Below, piece by piece: positions 1-11,100 of a stretch of 64,000 nt of DNA. The first letter of the stretch is position 1; every line of letters starts with the position of its first letter. The translations under genes and the position numbers were made by a program. Source of the DNA: Elysia crispata (taxonomy: Eukaryota; Mollusca; Gastropoda; Plakobranchidae); assembly GCA_033675545.1 (NCBI GenBank), contig JAWDGP010002612.1:187501-251500 (forward strand), in the 5' to 3' direction. The notes under the pieces were generated by a model that ran no database searches, had not been told where the DNA came from, and saw only the letters and a list, made by a program, of their open reading frames with translations.

Positions 1-1469
1 CGCAAATTTATATAAGATTGTATCTTTTGATGTATGTCTTATGGTTTTTGAATGCAAATGTGATCATAAATCCTATCAATCTGACATCATGATTTGGACC
101 TCTAATGGATAACTTCACTCTAATTTAGTCTTTCAGCTGGAGAATAGTTCTGCGGTATTATAATTAGGCTACTGCAGTTATTGGCCCAACTCACTCTAAG
201 CTTTAAATTTGGATTTTTCGTAATGAATTTGTTATGCTGAACACAAATATGAAGATTTATTTGTTGCAAATAAATACTTTTCAAGATATAAGTTTTTTGT
301 GTTGCTCTAAAATCCTATTAAACTACAAGTTTTGAATTAGTGGAGAAACATTCCATTTTGAAGCCTAACTTGAGTTGGACCAATATCTGCAAATTTACCG
401 GTTACCCTACTATTAGGGCATCATAGGCAATGAGCAAGTTGATACCTGAGTGAAACAAAGCGGAGCAAACTTGGTCTTATCATAGAATTCCATGCAATTT
501 CTAAAAAAACAAACATTCATAGAAAACCATGAGAAAATAGTGTCTATAATTAACTTCCTAAATTAAGATTTGCAAGATTGACCCATATGGCCAATTCAAG
601 AGAATAATAAAGTGTTGTATCATCAGATAGTTCAACATGCAAGGGACTAGAATGTGTGCCAAATTAAGAGAAAGTTTAATAATGAAGTTTGAATTACTTT
701 GCTTGTTAATTTTCCATCATACACACATAACCTGCTAATCTAATTTGGAATTTTTAAAATTTTATTAGAATGCTCAGGTGTGGTTAAGACGTATAAAGAA
801 ATGATATAAGGAAACACACACAAATCGATTTATTATTAAAAGCTAACTTTTGTTAATTAGCCTTAACAAAATCATTGGTATCTGGCACTTTTATTTGACA
901 ATGATGTTTAACAGAGATTTTACAAAAGCCAGAACAATCTCTACCTATTAGGAATACTCTCAAAACAATTCAATGAATCAATTCAACAATGACACTGCAA
1001 TCTGGATTGTCATCTCATAAATCTCTGAAGGTGATCTTGTTTATCTAATCTATTTCTAACATCTAACATCTATTCACAGCTTTAAACAATGTTACTGGCT
1101 GTATTGCTTACACAAAACAAGTGTGGTTATACGATATAAGCTAGGGTGGAAACATATCAAATTGAGAGAATTGGAATTTATAAAGATTTAAAAAAGAACG
1201 CATCAGTATGTAAAACTAATAAAAGGTACCGAATACTTTAAAAGTATGCTGAATTGAAGAAAATGTCTAAACATCAGATGATGAATGGAGAGCAGGAAAT
1301 TGCAAAGTGTATCCTGTTTTGACTAAAAATTAGAAGTCATCATGTTAAAATGAACCAATTACATGTAATTTCAAATGCACATTTGTTCTAAAGTATCCTA
1401 TTACATCCCTGAAAAAATAATATTTTGGTTAGCATGATCTATGTTAAATTTTATCTTTTGATTTTTCAG
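1..1469 (+). other. Probable intron 1 of the VKOR gene; no exon recognised
   Basis: AT-rich sequence with no open reading frame or recognisable exon. The first VKOR exon, which in the family carries the N-terminal membrane segment and the loop cysteines, was not found here. This stretch is therefore most simply the 3' part of intron 1, ending in the TTTTTCAG acceptor at 1462-1469. This is inference from the gene structure of the family. Confidence 0.5.
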
Positions 1470-2671
1470 ATTCGCCAAGGGTTTTGGAATAGTGGAGAAA
1501 ATCTTTTCTAAGACAAGTTTGCTAAATCAACCCAACACTGTATATGGCATGGCATTTTATACCTTCATGGCAACTTTGGGTAAGGGCTGGGCAATGAATT
1601 CAATGATCAGTGATTCATCGTCCAGAGAACAAATTACTTTTTTGGTTAAAATGGAACATGAGATGGGTTTTTATTTTGAGAATGGCGCAGTCTTTGATTG
1701 ATGTGGTGGGCAGCAGAGAATCAAGATACAAGAATTGGAGCTCTTTTGATTCTTTCAAGTTTGGCATGATTTCTGGCAAGCTTTGTTCATGCATTCATTC
1801 TAACTCAGTATTTATAACTAAGTAAATCAGCACTAAAAAAAATCATATTTTGACTTTCGCTCAAAAATGGACACTTAAAAGTCCCAAACAAATTCCTTCA
1901 ATTAGCACTTATAAATTTTCCTTAAATCATCCAAAATGTCATTTAATTTTTAGCCTAGCCTGATGAGTTTGATCTAAAGATCTGTTGTGTGTGAACTAGT
2001 GCAACGTAAGACCAGGTTTTGTATAAGAAGAAACGGCAGTTTGTGCAGGGAAGACCATGGAGAGGCAAGCACCTTTGCGTGTACGTGTGAGAGAGAGAGA
2101 GAAAGAGAGACAGGCTGGCGCCTCAGGCCTCGAGTCCAATGCTAGTACTGCATGGTCTTGCCCTCACAGCATTTAGGTGAGAGGGTAGGTGTGCAATGGT
2201 TCTAGATCTAGTTTTGGGATGGGTTTTATTGGTATTAAAATTAAGGCTAAACTGAGTTTTCTTTATGTTCCATTATTGTAGAGCTATAAGGAGACCTAAA
2301 AAGTCATTAATGAGATTTTAAAATTTATCAGTTTTAATATTACCTTCTAATTTGACTCAATTTTGTTGGTCCCTTTAATGTCGATTTATCAAGTGTGCAC
2401 TGTCTCTGAAATGTGTTTGATAATTTTCTCTCTCATTATTCCAGCACTCAGCTCATCCTCATCATCAGCTGTGGTGCAGACAGTTTCAAGTATTGCAGCA
2501 AACTTTGGTTCAGTCTATCTTGGATACATCCTCCTCTTCATCCTCAAAGATTTCTGCCTAGTCTGTGTATCTACGTATGTTGTGAATTTCCTTCTTCTTG
2601 TTGCCTCAGTCATTAAACTTCGACGCACAGTTCACGATGATATTCAAGCATCAAAGAAGAAAAAGAAATGA
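1470..2671 (+). CDS. VKORC1L1: Vitamin K epoxide reductase (VKORC1/VKORC1L1-like), last two exons, 5'-partial
   Basis: ER-membrane enzyme that reduces vitamin K epoxide to the quinone and hydroquinone used by gamma-glutamyl carboxylase. Two exons are visible: 1470-1579 (110 bp, the same length as the middle exon of human VKORC1) and 2445-2671, which ends in TGA. The first encodes a stretch with LLNQPNTVYG, matching the family's LNQPNSVFG. The second encodes membrane segments and the redox motif C-L-V-C inside DFCLVCVSTYVVNFLLL, then ends in a lysine-rich tail (SKKKKK), as many ER membrane proteins do. The LNQPN and YVxNFLLL wording is closer to VKORC1L1 than to VKORC1, so the symbol is a best guess. 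Splice sites are GTAAGG at 1580 and CCAG at 2441-2444, and the phases join. Exon 1 is missing and presumably lies left of the window. Confidence 0.9.
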
Positions 2672-3879
2672 ACATTTTCTTTTAACTTGGTATTTTTTTA
2701 ATGACATGTACTGATGTAGTTTTCTTTATTTATATTTTTGAAATTTTATTTTGTATCATTTCTTTTCAAGTAAAACTGCTTTATAGTATTAATAATGTTC
2801 ACCTTGTGGCAGCTACTACTAAAAGGCTGAAATCATTTTGTCTTGTTTAGCTCCGACTATGAATCTCTTGTCCCTGAATTTGCCCTTGCCTACCTTAGTG
2901 GGCTCTTTTTTTTATTTTTATCATTAATATCAAAGAATTTATATGTATTAGTGAAATCAGATGGTCATGGCAACCTAAAATTTATACTAAACTAGATGAC
3001 TGCACGGGTATGTTTAGACACTTAGAAACATACATTTACTCTAACTTGAATGTTCTTGACATCTGTGGGCCAAGTAGCATGGTATGCTTTGTCTCACAAG
3101 TTGAAAGTTGGGAGCTTGTGTTCAATAAAAAAAAGTTCCATACTTTGTTCATGTATTTGATAGCTACATTTTACTTTCTAAATCAATTTTATTTCAATAA
3201 AGTGTACCCTGCTTAACTTAATCTGCTGGGCAATGTCAATTATAAATCAAATCATCAAAACTTTTACATAATTGCCATGGGTGTGTAGTAATTTTAATAA
3301 TATAAGTACATGTATGACTACTACATGTACTCAGTTCTTATGAGTGAATAGTTTGTGAGTTCAAGAAAATTGTAGAATGTTGCATATTTCAGAGCTCATT
3401 AATTTTAAGTGTGAGCAAAGTGGAATCCTCATAAGTCAATTCTCATGTCAGTCGAATGAATGGATGATTTGAACTTGTAAGAGGACTGCACTGTTTGTGA
3501 CTAAACGTTTAATTTTAAAATGTTTCACTTCCTTGTTTCATAACCCTTGCAATTTGTGTAAAAACAACCATTGATACCAATACTTTTGATGGATTCTACT
3601 TTCAAATGTGTTTACAACATGTAACAGTAACCTATTTCTATACACAACTCATACTTGTTATAATGTCTTTTTATTTTGTTTTTGGTATCATCGTTATCAT
3701 TAATATCGCAATTCACATATATTAAAATATCACTACAAGACAAACGTTATTAAGTTTCACTGATTTTTAAAAGCTTGTTGATGCTTTCATAATAATCTGT
3801 GAAACTTAAACTGAGAAAAAAAAAGTTGTGAAACAAACTTATGTGATACAGATATTGCAATGAATATATTAAAAAAATA
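2672..3879. other. VKOR 3'UTR and intergenic DNA
   Basis: No ORF with homology was seen. The first ~530 bases probably form the VKOR 3'UTR. The remainder is AT-rich spacer up to the first TA-flanked transposon end at 3878-3880. Confidence 0.5.
3196..3201 (+). promoter_or_regulatory. Candidate poly(A) signal of the VKOR gene
   Basis: Canonical AATAAA about 525 bases after the VKOR stop codon, with no coding sequence between. Another AATAAA-like word lies near 3124. The choice is inference. Confidence 0.4.
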
Positions 3880-4130
3880 CAGTGGAGCACGGATTCCTCA
3901 AATCCATTGGGGAATTTTTTTGTTTGAAGCTGTGGTGGAACAAATCTATTTTTAGCACTTGGATCATGGACTTGGGTTTTCGGGAATATTTTGAAGTACG
4001 TTAATAACGCATAGAGGCTTCGTGTTTTCTTGGCTACTTCTGCACAATCCCGAGTATTAAGGGGATAGCTGATTTGCTGTATTTTCCCTACTTTCAGTAT
4101 GTACTTCAAATAGAGGACGGGAGACAGATA

Positions 4131-6708
4131 CAGTGGAGTCCATTTATAACTACAATTGAAACAACGAGAACTTGGTAATAACGAGACTTTTTCTCAATCC
4201 CCGTTTTTCTCCCTTCTTTAGCTTTGAAACTACAATTCTGGAATAACGAGAACAAATGGATAGTGAACTCTGTAATAACGAGAGATCGCTGACCCTCGTG
4301 TTCAAATAAAGTCATAGTCCTAAGGGCCTTTTCGCAGCCATTGTGTCGCAAATGACAAAGACCACGCATGCCGCACTCAACTGTGAAGAAGATTGCGGGC
4401 CAATAGGCTACTTAGTACTTCACTGCATCACCCATCGCATTGCTTGTGTCGAAAGCGAGAGGCTGGCACACACCTCTCACTCTCTGCACACTAGGCCTAA
4501 GCTAAGCCTAAGAAACAATAACCAATAAGCACGCCGCAGTAGGATGCCTCTCTTTGTTACTACCCTTCCCCACCACCCGCAGTACGCACATGGCCTAGCC
4601 CACCCAACCACCACATAGCACGCGGTGTGTAATGGTATAGGCCTAGCTGATCACTGATAGAGTTGTCAGTCAGTCAAGTTTTGATTGTTACAGTGATTAG
4701 ATCGCTCATCTTCAATCCACGTCGTCAATTCCAAGACTGATAATCTCTTCATGTCTTCAAAAATGGCATCTAAAAGAAAGCGCATTACTCTGGAGACAAA
4801 AGCAGCAATCATTGAGGCGGTCGAAAGAAAAACAGACAAATGCACAGATTTGCAGGGATTTTGATCTACCATCAAGCACTCTCTACACCATCTTGAAAGA
4901 TAAAGGAAAGATCATGAAAGCTCACGACAGTGGCCACTTTGACAAAGACCGCAAGAAGTTGAGACTCGCAGATTTTGATGATGTCGACAAGGCACTCGTT
5001 GTCTGGTTCAACCAAGCACGAAGCAAGCAAGTCCCACTCTCAGGACCTATTCTACTGGAGAAGGCGATGGAGATAGCGGAAAGAATGGGGCATTCCAATT
5101 TCTCTGGGAGCACAGGATGGCTTGACAGGTTCAAGTTACGCCATGGCATCGTTTTCAAAAACGTGTGTGGTGAATCAGCCTCTGTCTGTACTACTTCGAC
5201 TGATAGTTGGAAGGAGACTCATCTGCAGAGGATATTGAAAGACTACGATCCCAAAGACATCTTTAATGCTGATGAGACGGAGTTATTCTACCGATGTCTT
5301 CCATCTCGCACGCTGGCGACGAAAGGTGAAACCTGTTCTGGTGACAAGATTCTCAAAGACCGGATCACGCTCATGGTTGCAGCGAACATGAATGGGACGG
5401 AGAAGCTGCCATTGCTGACAATCGGGAGATTTGAAAAACCTCGTTGCATGAAGAATGTAAGGTCCTTGCCTGCAGTGTGGAAAGCAAACCGTAAGGCATG
5501 GATGACATCACAGATATTTGAGGAGTGGCTGAAGAAACTTGACAGAAAGATGCTGATGCAAGGAAGATCTATAGCAATGATTGTGGACAATTGCCCTGCA
5601 CACCCATCAATCCAAGGACTGCATGCCGTGGAACTGATTTTTTTGCCGCCAAACACAAGTGTCTTGCAACCCTGTGATCAGGGGATCATTCAAGCCCTAA
5701 AAACACGCTATCGGAAACGCGTTTTGAAAAGACTCATCGCATCAATTGAAACTCACGATGACAACAAAGCCCGTCTCAAATTGACTGTTTTGGATGCAAT
5801 AACAATGGCAGCAGCAGCATGTGATGAAGTGACCCCTACTACAATTACAAACTGTTTCCGCCACGCTGGATTCGTCCTCAATGATATTAATGCTACAGCG
5901 ACGACGACAACACACACAGAGACAATCAACAAGGACCCAGAGCGCTCTGAAATGGAACAATTGTTCATTGAAGTAACAAACAGAATTCCAGTTGAACAAA
6001 CCATCGACGACTACTTGGCCATTGACAGTGATGTTCCAGACACAAGAGAGGACATGTCAACAGAGCAGATTGTTGCGGCAGTCCAAGAAACAGTTGAAGT
6101 TGAACCAACTGAAGATGACACAGAAGATCCGACGTTGCCACCCGTTTCAGCCAAAAGTGCTTTAAAAGCAGTGGAAACACTTCGTCTCTTTCTACTGCAA
6201 CAAGAGAATTGCTCGACCCTTGTTAATGGCCTGGATGGCTATGAATCACAAATTCAAAACATTGCCACCAACAGCCTCAAACAAAAGAAGATAACATCAT
6301 TTTTTACCACCAATTGACATTTCGTCTGCCTTCTGCTAGTCTGTCTAATTCCAAGCACACGAAAGGTGTGGGCGGTTTAAAACAGGCATTACAATGACCC
6401 CCCCCCCTTCCCTGAAAAAGAAATAAAATCTGAAGCTAAAAGAAAAGAAACCCCCAAAAAAGAAGAAAATAAAAAAAAAAAATAAAATAAAACAAACAAC
6501 AACAAAAAATCCACCAATGTCGATCTCCATTGATGCCGTGGCCGAGTCACGCATCGTGTTATCAGAATCAGGGGATGTAACTCAGTATATTTTAGATCAA
6601 GGTATTGGATATTTTATTATTTCCCTTTACAAGTGGAATAACGAGAACTCGGCAATAACGAGAGAAGGCATCTGGTCTGGGCATTCTCATTACACCAGAA
6701 TTTTACTG
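4131..6708 (+). mobile_element. Tigger/pogo DNA transposon, nearly complete, one frameshift
   Basis: A 2578-bp element flanked by TA at 4129-4130 and 6709-6710. It begins CAGTGGAGTCC and ends (on the - strand) CAGTAAAATTC, so the perfect terminal repeat is short. Near both ends the word AATAACGAGA is repeated in the same orientation: 4177, 4242 and 4274 on the left (with a variant at 4161), and 6637 and 6654 on the right. These are plausible subterminal transposase-binding sites. It carries one long transposase frame, a C-run near 6400 and an A-rich stretch at about 6410-6510. TA target and CAGT ends are typical of the Tc1/mariner-pogo superfamily. Confidence 0.85.
4751..6317 (+). pseudogene. 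Tigger-like transposase (CENP-B-type HTH + DDE_1), frameshifted near N-terminus
   Basis: Moves the surrounding element by cut-and-paste. The long frame runs 4812-6317 (501 codons in frame). It has a CENP-B/Tc5-type DNA-binding region at residues ~55-115 (W-F-N-Q-A-R and G-W-L-D-R-F-K-L-R-H-G) and a DDE_1 catalytic domain with Asp154 (NADE), Asp259 (VDN) and Asp289 (QPCDQG), that is D-D-D with 30-residue spacing as in pogo/Tigger. The natural start is upstream at 4751 or 4763 (MASKRKRITLE...), giving the first helix-turn-helix in another frame. The two frames meet around the A-run at 4828-4832, so one extra base there explains the break. As it stands, the full protein cannot be made without frameshifting. 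The rest has no stops, which suggests a recent insertion. Confidence 0.85.
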
Positions 6709-6962
6709 TACCTCCGAACAACCTGATCTGTCATTCCAAACTCGTTTTATGTAAAAACTTGTCTCCAAACCCCAGCACTTGTCGGATCTCAAACTCTTGA
6801 TGCTTGATCTAGATCTAGACTCTAGGTCTACATGAAGATCTCTGTCACATATTTCTTTCTAGCTAGGTGTACATTCAGTCTAAAGTCTATGTTCAAATGT
6901 TTGTTCCTGAATAATCTTTAACTCAGGCAAGGGCTGTCTAGGCAGAGCTAGACCTAATCCCA

Positions 6963-7035
6963 CCAGATGACCCAACAAAGGTTTGAACTTGAAGCTCACT
7001 ATTATCAGTCCAACATTCTACCTTTTGAGCTAGAT
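6963..7035 (-). repeat. tRNA-like sequence, possibly a SINE head
   Basis: Read on the - strand, an A-box-like TAGCTCAAAAGGTA (7033-7020) is followed at the usual distance by a B-box-like TCAAGTTCAAACC (6993-6981). A full cloverleaf with matching acceptor stem was not established, so this is more likely a tRNA-derived SINE fragment or tRNA pseudogene than a working tRNA. It lies in the right flank of the nested transposons. Confidence 0.35.
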
Positions 7036-8078
7036 CTATCTAGTGTCCTAACCGTCAACAAAGGGATATTGTCTGCCAGCTTTTTTTTCACACCTATGTA
7101 CTGTTTATTAAGCAAGGCGTAGGCGCAGACAGATTTACCTGTCATCATTACCCATGTCTTGCGCACATGAAACAAGCAAATCTTGGTCACAATCGAACCC
7201 TTTAAAGTCTTAGCGATAGGTAGACATAGCACAGGCACAGACAACTGTCGCCGGGTGTATCGGACTAAGCTACAGTAAGGTGGGTTGGGAGAGGGGGTGT
7301 CTCTCTCCCTTGCGACTATGGATAAATGGCTAGGCTACCTGTCCACAAATTGTTTCTACACAGTAAAAGGAGGTAAGGCATGCTTGTTTAACACTTATCA
7401 ACAGCTGTGTAGAGCACTTGTCTGAAATTTAAGATCTGCGAAAGTGAATTAAGTCACTGTCTGTCAAATTTCTTAAGAGAACATTTTATATTCCCTCTAA
7501 TTTTGAGCTGATTTTTCTAAGAGAATCAGAATGTGTTATAACTTCGAACTAACTCATCGAAAACGTAGAAATGTGAAGGGAATAAAGAGATAATCAGAAG
7601 GGGAAAATGGATGAGTTCGAGGAATTCACGATTTTGAGGGATTCGTGATCGACCTTATTGTGTTTTACTGTAAACATTTGCCATTGTTGATTATTTTAAG
7701 TTTTAAATCATATTTATTGGTTGGCAATCATGAGAATTACGATGAATTTGTGAAAAAAAAAAAGTGTCAAATTTATGCGACTGGATCTGGAATAATTTGA
7801 TTAACTTTTAACTTGGGAGGAATAAGAAATTTTTGACTATGTAAAGTTGTATTAAAAACATTTTTCAAAAACACAAGTGCTGCTAGCCTGCCTTGTATTT
7901 ATACTTAGGAGACAAAAAAAAATTTAATCTAGATGTAATGAATCAAATCTATCTGTAGATCATGTATGCCTTTGTGAATTTGAACAATTTCTTAACTTTT
8001 CACTTGTTTTGATTTATGAAAAAATAATAATCGAAAAGAAATCACAGACTATTTATGAAATAATGAGAGTGAAAGCAT

Positions 8079-8084
8079 TTTATT
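8079..8084 (-). promoter_or_regulatory. Poly(A) signal of GTF2H3
   Basis: AATAAA on the - strand, 64 bases beyond the GTF2H3 stop codon. A short 3'UTR would fit a housekeeping gene. It is the first canonical signal downstream of the stop. Confidence 0.55.
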
Positions 8085-8147
8085 TCAACAGTGATGATCA
8101 AATGTACATAGAGAAGAAAATATGGAAGAAAATGTTTTCATATTCCA

Positions 8148-11100
8148 TTATGATTTTTTCTTCCGCTTCAATTTCTGTGGACCTAAGATCTTGAAGGTTG
8201 TCCTGAGAAAATAGAAATAAAAAAAAGTATTAGGACAAAATTTACATAACAATTTGAGATTGCTTTGATACTGTTGGAAGAAAGACTGGTCCATTTAATG
8301 TATAAAATTGTATTAATTTACTTAATCTGAATGCCATACATTTTGTAAAAAAAAGTTTTATTTATGACAGGCCTGAAAGGTATTAAATAAAAGTATAAAG
8401 TGTTGCTTTCAGACCCTTTACTTATGCAGATAGGGTTGCCATTTCGTTACTTTTATTATTGTTAGTCTAGTGTGCAGAATCCTAAAAGTGAAACTAAAAA
8501 AAAGAAAAAAAACTGATTTGCATGATGTCTTTTACTTTGTAGTATGTAAATGATGTATTCTAAAGCTCTTGTTTCTAGCAGTGTTTTTAACTGAATCATT
8601 TAATTGAGAAGTACGTCCTACTTACTGACAGGTTGAACAGATGGGGCTGAATGTACAATAAACTGAAACGAAAAAAAGAAGAAAGATTTGCAGGTCATCA
8701 TAACACCTACATCAAAAACAAGGGAAAACATTAACCTTGTCACCTATCCCAGGGTTGTTAAAAGACAGCCCTTAAGTTAGCAATCAGCTGCCAGCTGCTC
8801 CCAGTTACCTGAATAGGTCATGAGGTCAACTGCTGGGTGAAACTGGGATCCCCGATTTTGAGCTGGGGTCATTTAGATTTAGAGTGGAAACCTCATAATT
8901 CAAATTGTAAGGGAATTAGGATTCCAATTACAAAAGGAGGCAAAAATATGAATTATAGATTGAGTGTTTACTGTGCCTGCAACAAGCAACTCTCCCTTTT
9001 GCATGTCCAACGTTGCTACCAGTATCAGTGTTGCTACTGGCACTCCGTAGTTAGTGCATCTTCAGTTTACACAAATAAAGACTTAGTTTAAAAAATTGCA
9101 TCTCAGAAATTTCAGATAGACTTTAGTTGTAATCTATGATGATACAACAAAAGTTTCAAAATCCTTTGTATGTCAACCACAATGTTCACCTTTCCTTGTT
9201 TTGATTTTCTTAAGACCCTATCCAGAATGCCTTTTAGTTAACATGTATTTTAGCTTCTTCCTTGGCTTTCACAATTTTATTTTAACTTTAGGAATTTCAA
9301 TAGATTTGGGGAGCTAATTTCATTCAGAAAACAAATAAATTTAATAAGAAAAATAAATTTAGAATATTAACGATGATTATAACAATTCTTCCATATTGAT
9401 GTTTTATTCTCTTAAAATTCTCTAAACAAGTGGAAACCTTATGTAAAGGCAGGACAGCTGACGTCAAATATGATTATGAAAAAAATCAATATTGAAGTAT
9501 GTGCTTTGTCATGGCATAGCGCAATCTGCATGCAACTTACTCATTGGACAAAAACATTTCTTGTGGCTCTTGTATTCCTGACATTACATTTTACCATCTC
9601 AGCTTTTTACAGTTAGGGTGTTGTTATCAAATCAGTAAGGTTTTTTTTTTTTGAGGATGACTGAGGAGTTTCCATTGTCATTAGCCATCCTTTCAATTTA
9701 ATATCTTGTGGATAAAAAGCTTTAAATTGAATTTTTTTTTTTTGGAGATTTCTTGGCCCTCCCTCTATATGATTTAATCAAGGCCCCAATGACATCCTGG
9801 GATATGAAATGAGACTAGTCTGTAAGTTCATAATCAAAAAAAAAAAAAACTTTCTCAAGCCTGACTATGCAGCACTATGAATATCAGGCAGATCCAAATA
9901 CTGGAACATCAGTGAAAGGTTGAATAAGTATTTCAAACCCTCAAGTTGGTTTGCTAGTCTTAATTCTTTGTGTCTCAACAATCCATACATCTCTCCATTT
10001 CTTCAAAAAAAATAAAATTTCATAGCTTTAAGTAACGATGTACTTTAAATACATTTCATTGTCATTTTTATATAAATAATTTTAAATACCGGTATAACAA
10101 ATTTTAATGTTTTCAACCTCCAAATTTTAGGCTTCAAAATTGGCTGGTGACCAGAGTTTTAAAGACAAATGTGAAACGAAAGCTTGACAAACTGCAACAG
10201 GAAATCGTTTTTATTAGACTAAAACTTTCAGTTTGATTCATTACTAGTGCAGCATTATAATATAACACTTCAGATCATCCTAAGCTCAAATTAATATATG
10301 GCTTCCTATGAAAATATAATTGCCTCGCAAGCTCTTACAAAATTGCCAACTTTCACCAAAGTTGTGTGAAGGCCTATTACTTACTAGAGAGACACACAGA
10401 GCAGACATAGCCAATGTCTATCAGATTTCTATGACAGAAGCACGCAGCTCTATAGTCGACTTGAGCTCGAGGAGGTAAAGCCATCTTTGTTCTGGTGCTG
10501 GGATCTGGTAGGAAAACCCACTGTAGAAACAAGACAGTGAAAGGGTGAAATGTCAAGTATGATATATACATATATATATATTTGTGTATACCAGTTATTG
10601 TGCTCAAAGCAGCACTATTTTTTTAATTTGATTTCTCTAGAAAATCTTTTGGATAGAGTAGTTTAAAAAAAATCAATAGCTTCTCAGGAGCATAACTGAT
10701 AAAATTAACATTATATTAAGTGAAAACTACAGCTGTTCTCATGCAAATCCTACCAAGTACAAATGAAATCACTTGAAATACATGGTACACTTACTAAGAT
10801 CATTCCTTGGGATTTTATAGAAATAAATTTCAAATGCTTTTGTTCCTGCTCTATTTGTATTTACTGTCATAGGGGTGTACAGCTATTTCTGCCACCCTAC
10901 GGCTGTTTTCCAGCACTTAAATCTAGTTTACAGACATTCTGTGTGATTAAAGCAAATTGCATAAGTCAGAATAACAAGTGTATAAAAGAAAATAATTTCA
11001 ACTATATCAAAAGAAATTTTTTTGGCAACATGCTATTTTCCCACACACACAAAAAATAACATTTTATTTGCCTCACCATGAGATATTGCAACAGACCCTG

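Larger units (their letters stand above)
3880..7670. mobile_element. Possible older Tigger-like element, split by a nested Tigger
   Basis: Both ends begin CAGT next to a TA dinucleotide (3878-3879 and 7671-7672), the hallmark of Tc1/mariner/pogo insertions. The left end reads CAGTGGAGCACGGATTCCTC. The right end, read on the - strand, starts CAGTAAAACAC and shortly after has CACGAATCCCTCAAA, so the CACGRATTCC/CTCAAA words recur at both ends. The younger Tigger at 4131-6708 would be inserted inside. No transposase was recognised in the flanks, so the outer element would be non-autonomous or decayed. End similarity is moderate and the nesting is inference. Confidence 0.4.

Noticed and set aside
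3750..4109. 119-codon ORF on the - strand
   Set aside because: No family resemblance; it overlaps the left arm of the proposed outer transposon and looks like chance.
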